A stretch of DNA of 64,000 nt from Corynebacterium endometrii (GCF_004795735.1 NZ_CP039247.1:1116001-1180000), one strand, 5' to 3'; counted from the stretch's first letter, positions 34,769 through 43,720 are shown. Notes: generated by a model not told the origin, from the sequence alone. Translations and numbers: made by a program.

Positions 34769-35245
34769 GTGACTAAAGCAGTATGCCCCGGATCCTTCGA
34801 TCCCGTAACCAACGGACACCTTGACATCTTCAATCGTGCAGCAGAGCTCTTCGATGATCTCACCGTCTTGGTTACCGGAAACCCAAGCAAGAAAACCTCC
34901 GGGCTGTTTAGCATTGAAGAACGCGTTGAGCTCATTCGGGAAGTCGTAGACCCTTCCATCAAAGTGGACTGGTGGGGTGGCCTCCTAGTTGATTACACCA
35001 CCGCACACGGGGTAAGTACCCTGGTCAAGGGCCTGCGCTCTTCTTTGGATTACGAATACGAGTTACCTATGGCGCAGATCAATAGGCGCCTATCCGGCGT
35101 TGACACAGTTTTCCTGCTTACCGATGAAAAGTTTGGCTACATTTCTTCCAGCCTATGCAAGGAGGTAGCCAGCTACGGGGGCGATGTATCTGGCCTGCTC
35201 CCAGACCCGGTAGCTAAGGCTGTAGTGGAGCGGTACAAGAAATGA
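34769..35245 (+). CDS. coaD: Phosphopantetheine adenylyltransferase
   Basis: Adds AMP to 4'-phosphopantetheine in coenzyme A synthesis; the last CoA enzyme, CoaE, is encoded at 53299. The 158-residue protein has PGSFDPVTNGHLDI (nucleotidyl-transfer T/HxGH motif), KGLRSSLDYEYELPMAQINR and ISSSLCKEVA. GTG 34769 follows GGAGTAAGG. The stop overlaps the next gene's ATG (ATGA at 35242-35245). Confidence 0.97.
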   Translation: MTKAVCPGSFDPVTNGHLDIFNRAAELFDDLTVLVTGNPSKKTSGLFSIEERVELIREVVDPSIKVDWWGGLLVDYTTAHGVSTLVKGLRSSLDYEYELPMAQINRRLSGVDTVFLLTDEKFGYISSSLCKEVASYGGDVSGLLPDPVAKAVVERYKK

Positions 35246-35982
35246 TTATGGCGCTAGCCGTTCTAGTAGTCATTGCCATTGGCGCTTGCACCCAACGGAT
35301 CTCGGGAATGGGATTGGGGCTGCTTGGCGGTCCGGTGCTGATGATCATGTTGGGCCCGGTAGAGGGCATTATGGTCGTCAACGTCCTCGCTGTCATCAAC
35401 GCGGCCGCAACAACGATGACCGTTCGCGACCATGTGGATTGGAAGAAATTCGCCCAGATTGCGCCAGTGATGATCTTCGGCTCCATCCCAGCGGCGTTCC
35501 TGCTTTCCTCCATGGATGCCGCGCCCGTCATGGTTCTGGCCGGTGGGGCTATCTTAGTCGCTCTAGCGCTGGTGACTTTCGGTAGAAAGTTTGTGCCTCC
35601 CATGGAAGGCACGGGACCGGCGATTTCAGCCGGTATCCTGGGAGGTTTTACCAACACTCTGGCCGGGGTGGCAGGGCCGGTCATCACCGTCTACGCCCAG
35701 GCCGCGCGCTGGCCACACCAGGTCTACGCGGCAACGCTGCAACCCATCTTCATGGTGGGTGGCATAATCTCGGTTCTAACCAAGCTTTTCGTGGGTGCCG
35801 GGCAATTTAGCAATGTCTCGTGGCTTATCTGGCCCGCCGGCATCATCGGTATGGCGATCGGCATCCCATTGGGTGTATATCTTTCGAAGCGTATTCCTCG
35901 CAATATCGCGCACAAGATGGCGCTCATCGTCGCTGCCTTCGGCGCGGCCTACGCAATGCTGCGTGGAATAGTCCAGCTATGA
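35242..35982 (+). CDS. TSUP-family (TauE/SafE) membrane transporter
   Basis: The 246-residue integral membrane protein has about eight hydrophobic segments and the two TSUP repeats (SGMGLGLLGGPVLMIMLGPVEGIMVVNVL in the first half; GGFTNTLAGVAGPVITVYAQAARW in the second). Members export or import sulfite, sulfoacetate or similar anions; the substrate here is not known. Translation is likely coupled to coaD through the ATGA overlap. A bidirectional hairpin follows. Confidence 0.9.
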   Translation: MIMALAVLVVIAIGACTQRISGMGLGLLGGPVLMIMLGPVEGIMVVNVLAVINAAATTMTVRDHVDWKKFAQIAPVMIFGSIPAAFLLSSMDAAPVMVLAGGAILVALALVTFGRKFVPPMEGTGPAISAGILGGFTNTLAGVAGPVITVYAQAARWPHQVYAATLQPIFMVGGIISVLTKLFVGAGQFSNVSWLIWPAGIIGMAIGIPLGVYLSKRIPRNIAHKMALIVAAFGAAYAMLRGIVQL

Positions 35983-36009
35983 TTTAGCTCGAATACCTTA
36001 AGATAGGGC

Positions 36010-36046
36010 AGTGGCCCCTCGGGAAAAGAGATCCTGAGGGGCCACT
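36010..36046. terminator. Bidirectional hairpin between convergent TSUP and ABC transporter genes
   Basis: AGTGGCCCCTC (36010-36020) is a perfect inverted repeat of GAGGGGCCACT (36036-36046). The T tail is weak on both sides. Confidence 0.65.
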
Positions 36047-36071
36047 TGCGATGCAGAATAGGCTGCAGTTG

Positions 36072-36842
36072 CTACAGCAGGGAGGATAAGAATTCCTGCG
36101 TGCGTTTTTCACGGGGATTATCCAACACCTCTGCGGGGCTGCCGGATTCAACAACCCGTCCGCCATCCATGAAGAAGACCTTGTCCGCTACCTCACGTGC
36201 AAAACCCATCTCGTGGGTGACTACCAGCATGGTCATTCCGTCGTCGGCAAGCTCACGCATTACGCGAAGCACTTCTCCAACCAGCTCAGGGTCCAGCGCT
36301 GACGTAGGCTCATCGAAGAGCATCAACTTGGGGTCCATCGCCACGGCGCGCGCGATTGCGACGCGTTGCTGCTGACCGCCGGAGAGCTGCACTGGGTACG
36401 CATCCGCTTTATGGGCCAAGCCCACCTTCTCGAGGAGTTCGAAAGCGCGCTGCTTCGCCTGATCCGCCGGAATCTTCTTCACGTGTACCGGCGCCTCGAT
36501 GATGTTCTCCAGCACGGTCTTGTGGCTAAACAGGTTGAAGGATTGGAAGACCATGCCGATATCGGAACGCTGCGCGGCCGCTTGCTTCTCAGAAATCTCG
36601 TAGAGGATTCCATCGCGCTCACGGTAACCAATCAAGTCGCCATCGATGTACAAACGGCCGGCTGTAATTTTCTCTAGGTGGTTGCAGCAGCGGAGGAAAG
36701 TTGATTTGCCAGAACCGGATGGCCCTATCAGACACGCAACTTCACCCTGGGCTACCTCAATGTCAATGCCCTTGAGCACGTCGAGGCGTCCAAAGGACTT
36801 GTAGACCTGTTGGGCCTGAATCATAGGCTTTTTAGCGTCCAT
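36072..36842 (-). CDS. Polar amino-acid ABC transporter, ATP-binding protein (GlnQ type)
   Basis: Drives uptake by the permease and binding protein encoded just upstream. The 256-residue protein has Walker [13 protein letters not shown]-loop [19 protein letters not shown], signature [14 protein letters not shown], Walker [15 protein letters not shown] and the switch His in [12 protein letters not shown] 36842 overlaps the permease 3' end by 11 bp; the longer open frame to 36911 would run back over the permease. It is the last gene of a four-gene minus-strand operon. Confidence 0.95.
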   Translation of the reverse strand: MDAKKPMIQAQQVYKSFGRLDVLKGIDIEVAQGEVACLIGPSGSGKSTFLRCCNHLEKITAGRLYIDGDLIGYRERDGILYEISEKQAAAQRSDIGMVFQSFNLFSHKTVLENIIEAPVHVKKIPADQAKQRAFELLEKVGLAHKADAYPVQLSGGQQQRVAIARAVAMDPKLMLFDEPTSALDPELVGEVLRVMRELADDGMTMLVVTHEMGFAREVADKVFFMDGGRVVESGSPAEVLDNPREKRTQEFLSSLL

Positions 36843-37767
36843 TTTTCTTAACCTCCGGAATGACGTTGATGTTGTGGGGAAGGTTGCCTTCGGCATCTGC
36901 AAGGGTGGCAAGCTGCCGGGAAGTCAGCTCGCGGGTGGCACCGCGGTCGAAGTACTTCTCGAGGTAGTGCTGTCCGATCATCAAAATGGAAGTTACTACT
37001 AGGTACCACGTGGCCGCGACGAGGAGGAGGGGAATCGGCTCGAAGAGGGCCGCAGAAATATCAGTGGAACGGCCAAAGAGCTCATTGGTGTAAGGAATTG
37101 CCACGACCAAAGATGAGGTCTTGAGCAGCGAGATGAACTCATTGCCGGTCGGTGGAACGATGATGCGCATAGCCTGCGGCATCACGGTACGGCGCATGGT
37201 TTGCCACCAGCTCATGCCCAATGCCTTGGCGGCCTCCTGCTGGCCCTCCGGGACTGCGGAAATGCCGGAACGGACAATCTCAGCCATGTAGGCGGCCTCG
37301 TTGAGGCCAAGGCCTAAGACAGCGAGCATGAAGGTGTTGGTGAGCACCTTTTCTAGGGATATCTCCGTAAAGCCTAAGTTGATTGACTGGTAGATTGCAG
37401 AAAGCAGGCCCCAGAATACGAGCTGAACGTAGATGGGCGTGCCGCGGAAGATCCACAGGAAAACCCAGGAGATACCGCGAAGCACAGGGTTAGGGGTCAT
37501 GCGCATTACCGCGATTAATGCGCCGCCAACAACGCCGATAAACATTGCCAAGATGGTGATGGCCAGGGTATGAAGCGCGGCGATGGCGATTCGGGTGTCA
37601 AATAGGTACTGGAAGTACGTTCCCCACCCAAAGGCCTCGTTCTGAGCCGAGCTAATAATGAACCATAACGCGAGGGCCAGTACAACGACTGCAAAGACCC
37701 AACGCCATGGGTGGCGCAACGGGCGCGCCTCGATCTTCTCCGGGACCTCCGGGTTCTTGGTGGTCAT
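36832..37767 (-). CDS. Polar amino-acid ABC transporter, permease
   Basis: The 311-residue inner-membrane component of the HisM/GlnP family has about six membrane segments (first at 22-42). The binding-protein-dependent transport motif lies in [50 protein letters not shown] (EAA loop with the conserved Gly). Its start shares a base with the binding-protein stop (TAATG), and its end overlaps the ATPase gene. Confidence 0.95.
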   Translation of the reverse strand: MTTKNPEVPEKIEARPLRHPWRWVFAVVVLALALWFIISSAQNEAFGWGTYFQYLFDTRIAIAALHTLAITILAMFIGVVGGALIAVMRMTPNPVLRGISWVFLWIFRGTPIYVQLVFWGLLSAIYQSINLGFTEISLEKVLTNTFMLAVLGLGLNEAAYMAEIVRSGISAVPEGQQEAAKALGMSWWQTMRRTVMPQAMRIIVPPTGNEFISLLKTSSLVVAIPYTNELFGRSTDISAALFEPIPLLLVAATWYLVVTSILMIGQHYLEKYFDRGATRELTSRQLATLADAEGNLPHNINVIPEVKKNGR

Positions 37768-38648
37768 TAAATAGGCCTTTCGTTAATCATTGCTTCTTCT
37801 ACCAGTCCGTCAGTGATTCCCCATTGCTCGAGAATTTCCTGGTAGTAGCCCTCATCGATGAGATACTGCAGGGCAGCGGCCGCCGCGGGGCCGAGATTTG
37901 AATCCTTAGGCACAGCCATGCCGTACGGTGCCGCATCGAAGATTTCTCCAACTAATTCCATCTCGCCATTGGAGCGCTCAACGGCCCAAGCGGTGACGGG
38001 GGAGTCAGCCGATAAAGCCTGTGCGCGCCCCATCAGCAGGGCTAGCGCGGCGTTATCGGAGGTGTCATAGGACAAAACGGTGAGGTCACCGCCGCATGCT
38101 TCTTCCTTGGGGCGAACGTCGTCCGTGTCTGAGATGGTGGTGCGCTGTACCGCAACGGTCAACCCGCAAGGATTACTAGGGTCTACCTCAATGTCAGATT
38201 CGGTGCGTTTGGCCCATTGGATTCCGGCATAGAGGTAGTTGACGAAGTCAAAATTCGCGCGGCGTTCCTCGTTATCGGTAAAACCCGAAGCACCCATATC
38301 TAGTTGTCCTGACTGTACAGCCGGGAGGATCATTGAGAAGTCCTGCTCGACGGCCTTGAACTCCAACCCCATGACGGAGGCCATGGCGTGGGCCAAATCC
38401 ATTTCCACGCCGATTATGTTTCCCTGATGGTCTTTCAACTGAAAGGGAGCAAAAGGTGGATTTGTGCCGACTGTTAGCACACCATCCTCGTCGTTGACCA
38501 TCGCGGCGATCTCAGGCACAGCTTCCGGTGCGATTTGCTGCCAGCCTTCAGGGGTAGATTCCTCCACGTTGGTTACGCAGCCGCTTAGCATCGCCGTGGT
38601 GCTTAGCGCTGCTATTGCGCTAACGCGGGCTTTCCTGGCTTTCTTCAT
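37767..38648 (-). CDS. Amino-acid ABC transporter, solute-binding lipoprotein
   Basis: The 293-residue secreted lipoprotein has a basic start, hydrophobic core and lipobox LSGC with Cys at about residue 24. The mature part is a family-3 binding protein: TVGTNPPFAPFQLKDHQGNIIGVEMDLAHAMASVMGL, FSMILPAVQSGQLDMGASGFTDNEERR, then a second lobe. The ligand is probably a polar amino acid; specificity cannot be read. It starts 3 bp after the DUF368 gene stop. Confidence 0.94.
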   Translation of the reverse strand: MKKARKARVSAIAALSTTAMLSGCVTNVEESTPEGWQQIAPEAVPEIAAMVNDEDGVLTVGTNPPFAPFQLKDHQGNIIGVEMDLAHAMASVMGLEFKAVEQDFSMILPAVQSGQLDMGASGFTDNEERRANFDFVNYLYAGIQWAKRTESDIEVDPSNPCGLTVAVQRTTISDTDDVRPKEEACGGDLTVLSYDTSDNAALALLMGRAQALSADSPVTAWAVERSNGEMELVGEIFDAAPYGMAVPKDSNLGPAAAAALQYLIDEGYYQEILEQWGITDGLVEEAMINERPI

Positions 38649-38651
38649 GGA

Positions 38652-39497
38652 TTAAGTGGTCACTTTCTCTTCCTGGGCAGGTTCGTAGGAGTGTGCCTTG
38701 CGGTAATCGACGTAGATAAACACGCCGACTATCGCCACGCCGATTACAAACATGCCTACGATTGCGCCGATGCTCGCATCCTGACTTTCTCCCAGGGGCC
38801 ATAGGGAACGCAGGGAGCCAAGCATAAAGCCGGCCATCGCTGCTAGCGTTACGTTGCGGTGGGTGTCCAAAAGCCAGTTGAGGACTTTGACAAAAGCCGC
38901 GAGTCCGCACAGCGCTCCGGCAGCGAAGACCACTATGACCGTAAGATCGCGGTCCGAAACTGCGCCGATGATTGGCTCGTATAGGCCCATGGTAAGCAGG
39001 ATTAGTGAACCGGAAATCCCCGGCAGGATAAGAGCACACACGGCAATTGCAGCCGCGCCGAAGACGATAGGTAGCGATGGGTCCTGCACTGGTCCGGATT
39101 GCAGGCCAGTAACGATGAAGATCGCTACCGCCGCAATAAGGAACGACAGGATGTTCGCGGGCTTGGCACGGTCTTTGGCGCTTATCATCATCACCGGGAC
39201 GATGATGGATATCGTGACCATTCCCATGAATAGGGCACTGGAGAGTGAGACATGGTTCTCCACGAAGTTACTGAGAACGGTGGACAGGCCGAAGACGGCT
39301 GCGAACATGCCTACCGCAACGGTGGCTAGGAAGCCCCATTCCACCTCTTTGAACTTGAGCTTGAAGAGGCTGTTGGCGTTGTGGAGGGCCCGTTCGTAGA
39401 TGCCAACGATGAGGGCCACCGTGCCACCGGAAATTCCTGGGACCAACTCCGCTGAACCAATGAGAGCACCGCGAAGTGCGTTTAAAACGATCTGCAT
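38652..39497 (-). CDS. DUF368 membrane protein (undecaprenyl-phosphate translocase type, PopT-like)
   Basis: The 281-residue polytopic membrane protein has about nine hydrophobic segments. The family mark near the start is ALIGSAELVPGISGGTVALIVGIYERAL, and an internal repeat of it is ALILPGISGSLILLTMGLYEPIIGAV. DUF368 proteins (PopT) and DedA proteins have been shown in other bacteria to recycle the undecaprenyl-phosphate carrier across the membrane; in corynebacteria decaprenyl phosphate is the usual carrier. It is the first gene of the operon with the amino-acid ABC transporter. Confidence 0.9.
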   Translation of the reverse strand: MQIVLNALRGALIGSAELVPGISGGTVALIVGIYERALHNANSLFKLKFKEVEWGFLATVAVGMFAAVFGLSTVLSNFVENHVSLSSALFMGMVTISIIVPVMMISAKDRAKPANILSFLIAAVAIFIVTGLQSGPVQDPSLPIVFGAAAIAVCALILPGISGSLILLTMGLYEPIIGAVSDRDLTVIVVFAAGALCGLAAFVKVLNWLLDTHRNVTLAAMAGFMLGSLRSLWPLGESQDASIGAIVGMFVIGVAIVGVFIYVDYRKAHSYEPAQEEKVTT

Positions 39498-39943
39498 AGA
39501 GTGAATCTAACCTGAATTGATTGTTGACAAAGAGAGCGACGTACCTGCATGGAGGTTAATGTGCTGTTCGCGGATTCCAGTGAAGGACTAGTTTGCTTAC
39601 CCTGCTCGGAACGGCGCTTTCGTTATGCATAATTTACACGAGGCGGCAATAGTATGAAGGCGGGGCGTTCAACTTCTATTGCGAGCTGTCATCAACTCTA
39701 CATGTACAAATGGCGCGTTTTCCAATCAAAAGGCCCCGGTGGCTTATGGGATGCACTTCGGGAATGTATACGCGAAGACTGGGATTATGCATTGGGTTGT
39801 GTGCTCGCCCACTCGCGGAGCAATAGGACTTGTTGATCACTGCAAGCCGCTAGCGGCCCGCGGTTATGGAAAAAGCCACCCGCGGGAGCGGATGGCCTCG
39901 ATGGCGTAGAGCCGCGAAAATATTGCTCGCGGGTGTTAAGTGC
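39498..39943. other. 446-bp divergent-free gap, no convincing gene
   Basis: Upstream of the DUF368 operon. A GGAGG with a GTG at 39561 opens a 23-codon plus-strand frame, and TTGACA at 39524 could be a -35, but no matching -10 is seen. Other open frames (39654-39909) lack ribosome sites and known motifs. Near 39860-39940 are GC-rich short inverted repeats that may help end transcription of the small secreted-protein gene. Confidence 0.4.
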
Positions 39944-40252
39944 CTACTTAAGCGGAAGGAGTTTGGCGATTTCGCCGTAGATGCCGCCTACGACAATGAG
40001 TGCGCCTAGCCCGATGGCAGCATCTAGCAGCACGGCCAGGAAGCGGTTGAAGTGAACATTGTCAGTTGCGTCCTCCGTTGTGCTGCTGAGGAACTCGATG
40101 TATGAGGAGCTTTCCAGATCGATTCCCTTCTCGCCCTTGGCTGAAGACTGCGTGCCCGTTCCGGATGGGGCCGGGGCTTCCTGTGCGTAAGCGGTTGCTG
40201 GTGCCAGGGCTACTGCGGTAGCGGTCAAGGCGGCTACGACTTTACGGCGCAT
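39944..40252 (-). CDS. Small secreted or membrane-anchored protein of unknown function
   Basis: The 102-residue product has a cleavable signal peptide (MRRKVVAALTATAVALAPATAYAQ, cleavage after AYA) and a short acidic, Ser/Thr-rich region. One C-terminal hydrophobic segment (FLAVLLDAAIGLGALIVVGGIYG) is followed by EIAKLLPLK. I do not recognise a family beyond similar small corynebacterial proteins. An AGGAGAT stands before the ATG at 40252. It would be an extracellular peptide tethered by its C-terminus, or a two-segment membrane protein if the signal is not cut. Confidence 0.8.
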   Translation of the reverse strand: MRRKVVAALTATAVALAPATAYAQEAPAPSGTGTQSSAKGEKGIDLESSSYIEFLSSTTEDATDNVHFNRFLAVLLDAAIGLGALIVVGGIYGEIAKLLPLK

Positions 40253-40316
40253 TAAAAATCTCCTGTTGTACGTGAACGTGCTTCTGCGGGATATGGTACA
40301 CCCGAAATATACGAGT

Positions 40317-40353
40317 AAACCCGCTAGTTCTGGGAAGAACCTAGCGGGTTTGT
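40317..40353. terminator. Strong hairpin beside the truncated tRNA end
   Basis: AAACCCGCTAGTTCT (40317-40331) pairs with AGAACCTAGCGGGTTT with one bulge, followed by GTT. It lies just left of the tRNA-Leu 3'-end repeat. It could be the ancestral terminator of tRNA-Leu (reading minus), now separated from the gene by the island. Confidence 0.65.
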
Positions 40354-40355
40354 TA

Positions 40356-40380
40356 GTGCCCCTGGTGAGGCTCGAACTCA
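40356..40380 (-). repeat. Displaced copy of tRNA-Leu 3' end (candidate attachment-site repeat)
   Basis: 25 bp match 43864-43888, the 3' end of the tRNA-Leu gene, with a single difference (G for A at position 40370). Beyond it the sequences diverge completely. Such a duplication is what site-specific integration into a tRNA 3' end leaves behind, so this marks the far end of an island of about 3.5 kb. Confidence 0.75.
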
Positions 40381-40537
40381 GATCTACAAGCGCCTGTTAA
40401 CCCTCTGAACTGCGCGTTAACCGGGACTCTGTACCGAGTTATGGCATTTCTATGGCGTTTTCTACAAGGGTGTTCTCTAGGTCTATGGCTGACATTTCAG
40501 CGGATGAAGCGTCCTGGGTTTCGTTCCGCTTCTTTTA

Positions 40538-41146
40538 CTACCCCATACTGACGGGCTGGGTGAGATAGTACTCGATTTCTACTTCCTGCGGGGTGGCGTA
40601 GTCCAATGCTTGATGAAGTCGCTTAGTGTTCCACCAATGCACCCACCGCAAGGTCGCCAATTCAACTTCTCCGACCGACGTCCACGGGCCCTGGGCATGA
40701 ATCAGTTCAGCTTTGTAGAGACCGTTGACTGTTTCGGCTAGTGCATTGTCGTAAGAATCTCCTACCGTTCCCACACTCGGGCGGATTTTTGACTCAGCTA
40801 GCGCAGTGGAATACTTCAGTGACACATACTGGCTGCCCCGATCGCTGTGGTGAATTAGCTGGTTTCCATGGATTCGTCCTGCAGTCGTTAACGCATGCTC
40901 CAAAGCCTCCATCGGCAGCGCGTCGGTGCGCATCGTCGAGCGTGTAGCGACACCAACAATTTTTCGGCTAAATACATCCACGACAAACGCGGTATAGGCG
41001 AATCCTGACAGGGTGCGAACGTAGGTAATGTCGGCAACCCAAAGCCTGCCCGGCGCTTGTGCACGGAAGTTTCGGCGCACAAGGTCCGGGCGATGATCCG
41101 GTGCCTTTGAGTTAATCGTTGTCACAGGGGTTCGTCCACGTCGGCG
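40538..41146 (-). pseudogene. IS3-family transposase OrfB, C-terminal two-thirds
   Basis: The DDE core is present: LWVADITYVRT with the first Asp, IHHSDRGSQYVS with the second, and GDSYDNALAETVNGLYKAELIH with Glu, then VHWWNTKRLHQALDYATPQEVE to a normal C-terminus. The N-terminal third is missing: the frame runs into the terminal repeat of another IS3-type element at 41147. It is a truncated, presumably inactive copy. Confidence 0.9.
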
Positions 41147-41172
41147 GGACCTGACCCCTTGATGGTGGACAC
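41147..41172 (+). repeat. IS3-type terminal inverted repeat, left copy
   Basis: GGACCTGACCCCTT followed by GATGGTGGACAC. The reverse complement of 42951-42976 matches it in 24 of 26 positions. Each repeat stands about 45-50 bp outside an OrfA start, so both are left ends of related elements in opposite orientation. Confidence 0.8.
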
Positions 41173-41217
41173 GCTGAAACCAGCATTTCGCTGGGGAAGT
41201 GAGGTACCTTTCTACTA

Positions 41218-41543
41218 TGCCACGCAAGACCTACACCGAGCAGTTCAAGCGTGACGCAGTCTCGTTGTACGAGTCGACCCCCGGAGCCACGCTCAACGCC
41301 ATTGCCTCCGACCTCGGGGTCAACCGCAACTCTCTGCGCACCTGGCTCGACGCCTTCGGCACCGGCACCAAAACCAACGCCAACGGTGAAAAAGTCGCCA
41401 GCCCCATCGCCGCAACCAACAGCGAACGCACCCCTGCTGAAGGACTCTCCGATGCCGAGCGCATCCGCGTGCTGGAACGCGAGAACGCCAAGCTCCGGGA
41501 AGAACGAGAGAACCTGCGCAAGGCGGCCAAATATTTCGCTTAA
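41218..41543 (+). CDS. IS3-family transposase OrfA
   Basis: The 108-residue helix-turn-helix protein starts MPRKTYTEQFKRDAVSLYES and has LNAIASDLGVNRNSLRTWL. A C-terminal leucine-zipper-like stretch (RIRVLERENAKLREERENLRKAAKYFA) is typical of IS3 OrfA. In intact elements OrfA and OrfB are joined by a -1 frameshift near this end; here OrfB begins in the other frame 12 bp later but is truncated. OrfA itself looks complete. Confidence 0.9.
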
Positions 41544-41555
41544 AGAGACGAACTG

Positions 41556-41912
41556 GTGAACCGCTTCCGATTCGTTGACGACCACCGAGGCCTCTATCAG
41601 GTCAAGCGGTTATGTGAGGTCCTAAAGATCAACCGGTCCTCGTACTACACATGGAAATCTGCTGCTCCCCGTCGTCGGCGACGCTTCGTCGCCGATGCGG
41701 TGCTGGGAGCGAGGATCAAGGCCGTGTTCACGGCCGAGAACGGCTGCTACGGGGCGAAACGCGTGACTGCGGCCATCAACGCCAGCGACGATAACTCCGT
41801 CAGCGGCGTTGCTGCGCAGCGGGTCAATCACAAGCGCACGGCCCGGTTGATGCGGCAGATGGGTCTGTTCGGCTACACGAAAAGACGCCGGGTGAAGACC
41901 ACCGTGTCATAG
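41556..41912 (+). pseudogene. IS3-family transposase OrfB, N-terminal third
   Basis: Begins VNRFRFVDDHRGLYQVKRLCEVLKINRSSYYTW and continues to RLMRQMGLFGYTKRRRVKTTVS, then stops abruptly at 41912. The DDE core that normally follows is absent. The break point is next to unrelated sequence containing a small membrane peptide gene on the other strand. Confidence 0.9.
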
Positions 41913-41952
41913 CGTGGGGAGTGCCCCACTCGCGTAACGTACGAGTTATCTG

Positions 41953-42051
41953 TTAGTCGATTTTTTTACCCTTAGATAGGTACTTGTCCACATAGTTGAA
42001 AATACCCCAAGAGACCAAGCCAATTGCGAGCAAAGTGAGTACCGCCAACAT
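41953..42051 (-). CDS. 32-residue single-pass membrane peptide
   Basis: The minus-strand frame starts ATG at 42051 with GGAG five bases upstream (within GGATGGAGAAGAT). It encodes MLAVLTLLAIGLVSWGIF-NYVDKYLSKGKKID and stops at 41953. The first 18 residues form a hydrophobic helix, and the tail is basic (Lys/Tyr), matching a small inner-membrane peptide with a cytoplasmic C-terminus. It is too short for most gene finders. The form recalls accessory subunits of transporters or oxidases (KdpF-, MetS- or CydX-like in size only), but I do not recognise it. It is the only non-transposon reading frame seen in the island. Confidence 0.6.
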   Translation of the reverse strand: MLAVLTLLAIGLVSWGIFNYVDKYLSKGKKID

Positions 42052-42199
42052 ATCTTCTCCATCCTGTCGTTAGAGGTTTTAGGTCTGTCACGAAACATAA
42101 CATACTTTCGAGGATTCAGCCGCGTTGGTAGTGAATTTCACCCCTTACGAGGCCGAAATCATCCGTTAGCTCGCGATACTCATTCATTCCGCGCCTACC

Positions 42200-42505
42200 T
42201 TAATTCGGACGGTATTGGAAGTGGGGTTGCCCGCAAATCGTGGACACGTAGTTAAGCGGCTTTAGTATTGGCCGCGGTAGTTGGGGTCTTTTTTGGGTGG
42301 TCTGGTTTTCGAAGGTAACGGGTGGGATCATCCCGATGGCCGAGTGTCGGCGCCGCCGGTTGTAGACCACTTCAATCCAATAGGCCACCGCCTTGCATGC
42401 CTGGTCCCTGGTGACCCACGTTGACCGGTCATAGAACTCGGTCTTGAGCGTGGACCAAAACGACTGGATCATCGCGTTATCAAAGCACACCCCTGTACGG
42501 CCCAC
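42200..42505 (-). pseudogene. IS3-family transposase OrfB, C-terminal end
   Basis: Reads GRTGVCFDNAMIQSFWSTLKTEFYDRSTWVTRDQACKAVAYWIEVVYNRRRRHSAIGMIPPVTFE, the normal last third of an OrfB with the catalytic Glu region altered or beyond the break. The rest is missing at 42505. A likely element end lies at about 42220-42245 (the sequence TGTCCACGATT on this strand). It belongs to a different IS3 type from its neighbours. Confidence 0.85.
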
Positions 42506-42570
42506 AGATTGGGAAATCCTAAACCGGCCTGGGTTGGTGAGAGGGCATGATTTAACGCAGGAGGAACATT

Positions 42571-42719
42571 ATGGCTATCAGCCCCTACGACCATGAGACC
42601 CGTCAGCGGGCGGTGCGCTTGTACTTCGAAGAGCTCGCTGACGGCGCTTCATCCAAGGCAGCTGCACTACGCGCTGTCGAAGCTGTCATCGGCATCAAAA
42701 CATCCACTATCGGCAACTG
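42571..42719 (+). pseudogene. IS3-family OrfA, N-terminal fragment
   Basis: MAISPYDHETRQRAVRLYFEELADGASSKAAALRAVEAVIGIKTSTIGNW is a typical OrfA helix-turn-helix start. AGGAGGAAC precedes the ATG. The frame is cut at about 42719, where the reversed OrfA fragment of another element begins. Confidence 0.85.
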
Positions 42720-42721
42720 GG

Positions 42722-42904
42722 CTGGGCCTTGTCACGCATGGCCTTCGTGCGCGCACGCTTTCCGGTGCCGTACTTCTTGACCCAAGAATGAAGCGAGGCA
42801 CGGTTGATACCGAGCTCTGTTGATGCCGCGATCAGCGAGAGGTCCTCATTGCTTTCATAGAGGGCCACAGCATCGCGTTTGAACTGTTCGGAGTACCTGG
42901 ACAT
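42722..42904 (-). pseudogene. IS3-family OrfA, N-terminal fragment (opposite strand)
   Basis: MSRYSEQFKRDAVALYESNEDLSLIAASTELGINRASLHSWVKKYGTGKRARTKAM is closely related to the OrfA at 41218. It is cut at about 42722. Its element end is the inverted repeat at 42951-42976. Confidence 0.85.
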
Positions 42905-42950
42905 GGTGGTAGATTACCTTTCTTCCCAGCCCGGCTGGGATGGATATCAG

Positions 42951-42976
42951 GTGTCCACCAAAAAGGGGTCAGGTCC
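42951..42976 (-). repeat. IS3-type terminal inverted repeat, right copy
   Basis: GTGTCCACCAAAAAGGGGTC followed by AGGTCC; reverse complement matches 41147-41172 in 24 of 26 positions. It borders the OrfB fragment that begins at 42977. Confidence 0.8.
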
Positions 42977-43720
42977 GTTCACTCCACCAATTACGGTGTC
43001 TATGGTGTTCGTAAGATGTGGCACGCACTTCGACGAGAAGGCATCGATATTGGCCGTGAACAAACAGCTCGGCTAATGCGACTAGCTGGACTTTCTGGCA
43101 AAGGAAAAGGAAAATCTCCGATCACCACCGGCAAACCCAACAGTCCGGATCTAAGGCCAGACTTGGTATGTCGTGATTTCAAGGCGAGCGCACCGTGCCG
43201 GTTGTGGGTGGCAGACATTACGTATGTACGTACCCAGAAAGGGTTCGTGTACACCGCGTTTGTTACTGACGTATTCTTCAGGCGCATTGTTGGGTGGGCA
43301 TTGTCGGATTCCATGCGCACCGAAGCCTTGCCGTTGCAGGCATTGAATCAAGCGATTGTGTGCGCGAAGGAAACCACCGGGCTGTTTCACCATTCTGATC
43401 ATGGTTCACAGTACGTCAGTATCGTCTACAACGAGAGGCTTGCTGAGTATGGAATTGCTGCTTCTACTGGAACCGTTGGTGATTCCTATGACAATGCTTT
43501 GGCGGAGAATGTCAATGGCTCGTACAAGAATGAGCTGATTCACACTCGAAAGTGGTCTGATGTTGTTGAAGTGGAACTCGCGACGTTTGAATGGGTGAAT
43601 TGGTGGAATGAGACCAGGCTCCATCAAGGACTTGAGTACCGCACACCGAGAGAGGTTGAGTCAGAGTTTTGGAAGAACAACCCAGCCCAAGAAATAATAA
43701 AAATTAAGGCAGATGCCTAG
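42977..43720 (+). pseudogene. IS3-family transposase OrfB, C-terminal three-quarters
   Basis: In-frame from about 42977 (VHSTNYGVYGVRKMWHALRREGI) through RLMRLAGLSGKGKGK, LWVADITYVRTQ, FHHSDHGSQYVS and GDSYDNALAENVNGSYKNELIH to the stop at 43720. The DDE core is complete (Asp, Asp, Glu), but the N-terminal part is replaced by the terminal repeat of another element. Similar in type to the OrfB fragment at 40538, which has the same kind of truncation in the opposite orientation. Confidence 0.9.

Noticed and set aside
39561..39632. 23-codon plus-strand frame with GGAGG before a GTG
   Set aside because: The ribosome site is good but the product has no recognisable pattern, no -10 is seen and nothing else supports it.
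39654..39909. Two overlapping 60-76-codon plus-strand frames
   Set aside because: No ribosome site, no motif, in a gap with mixed composition.
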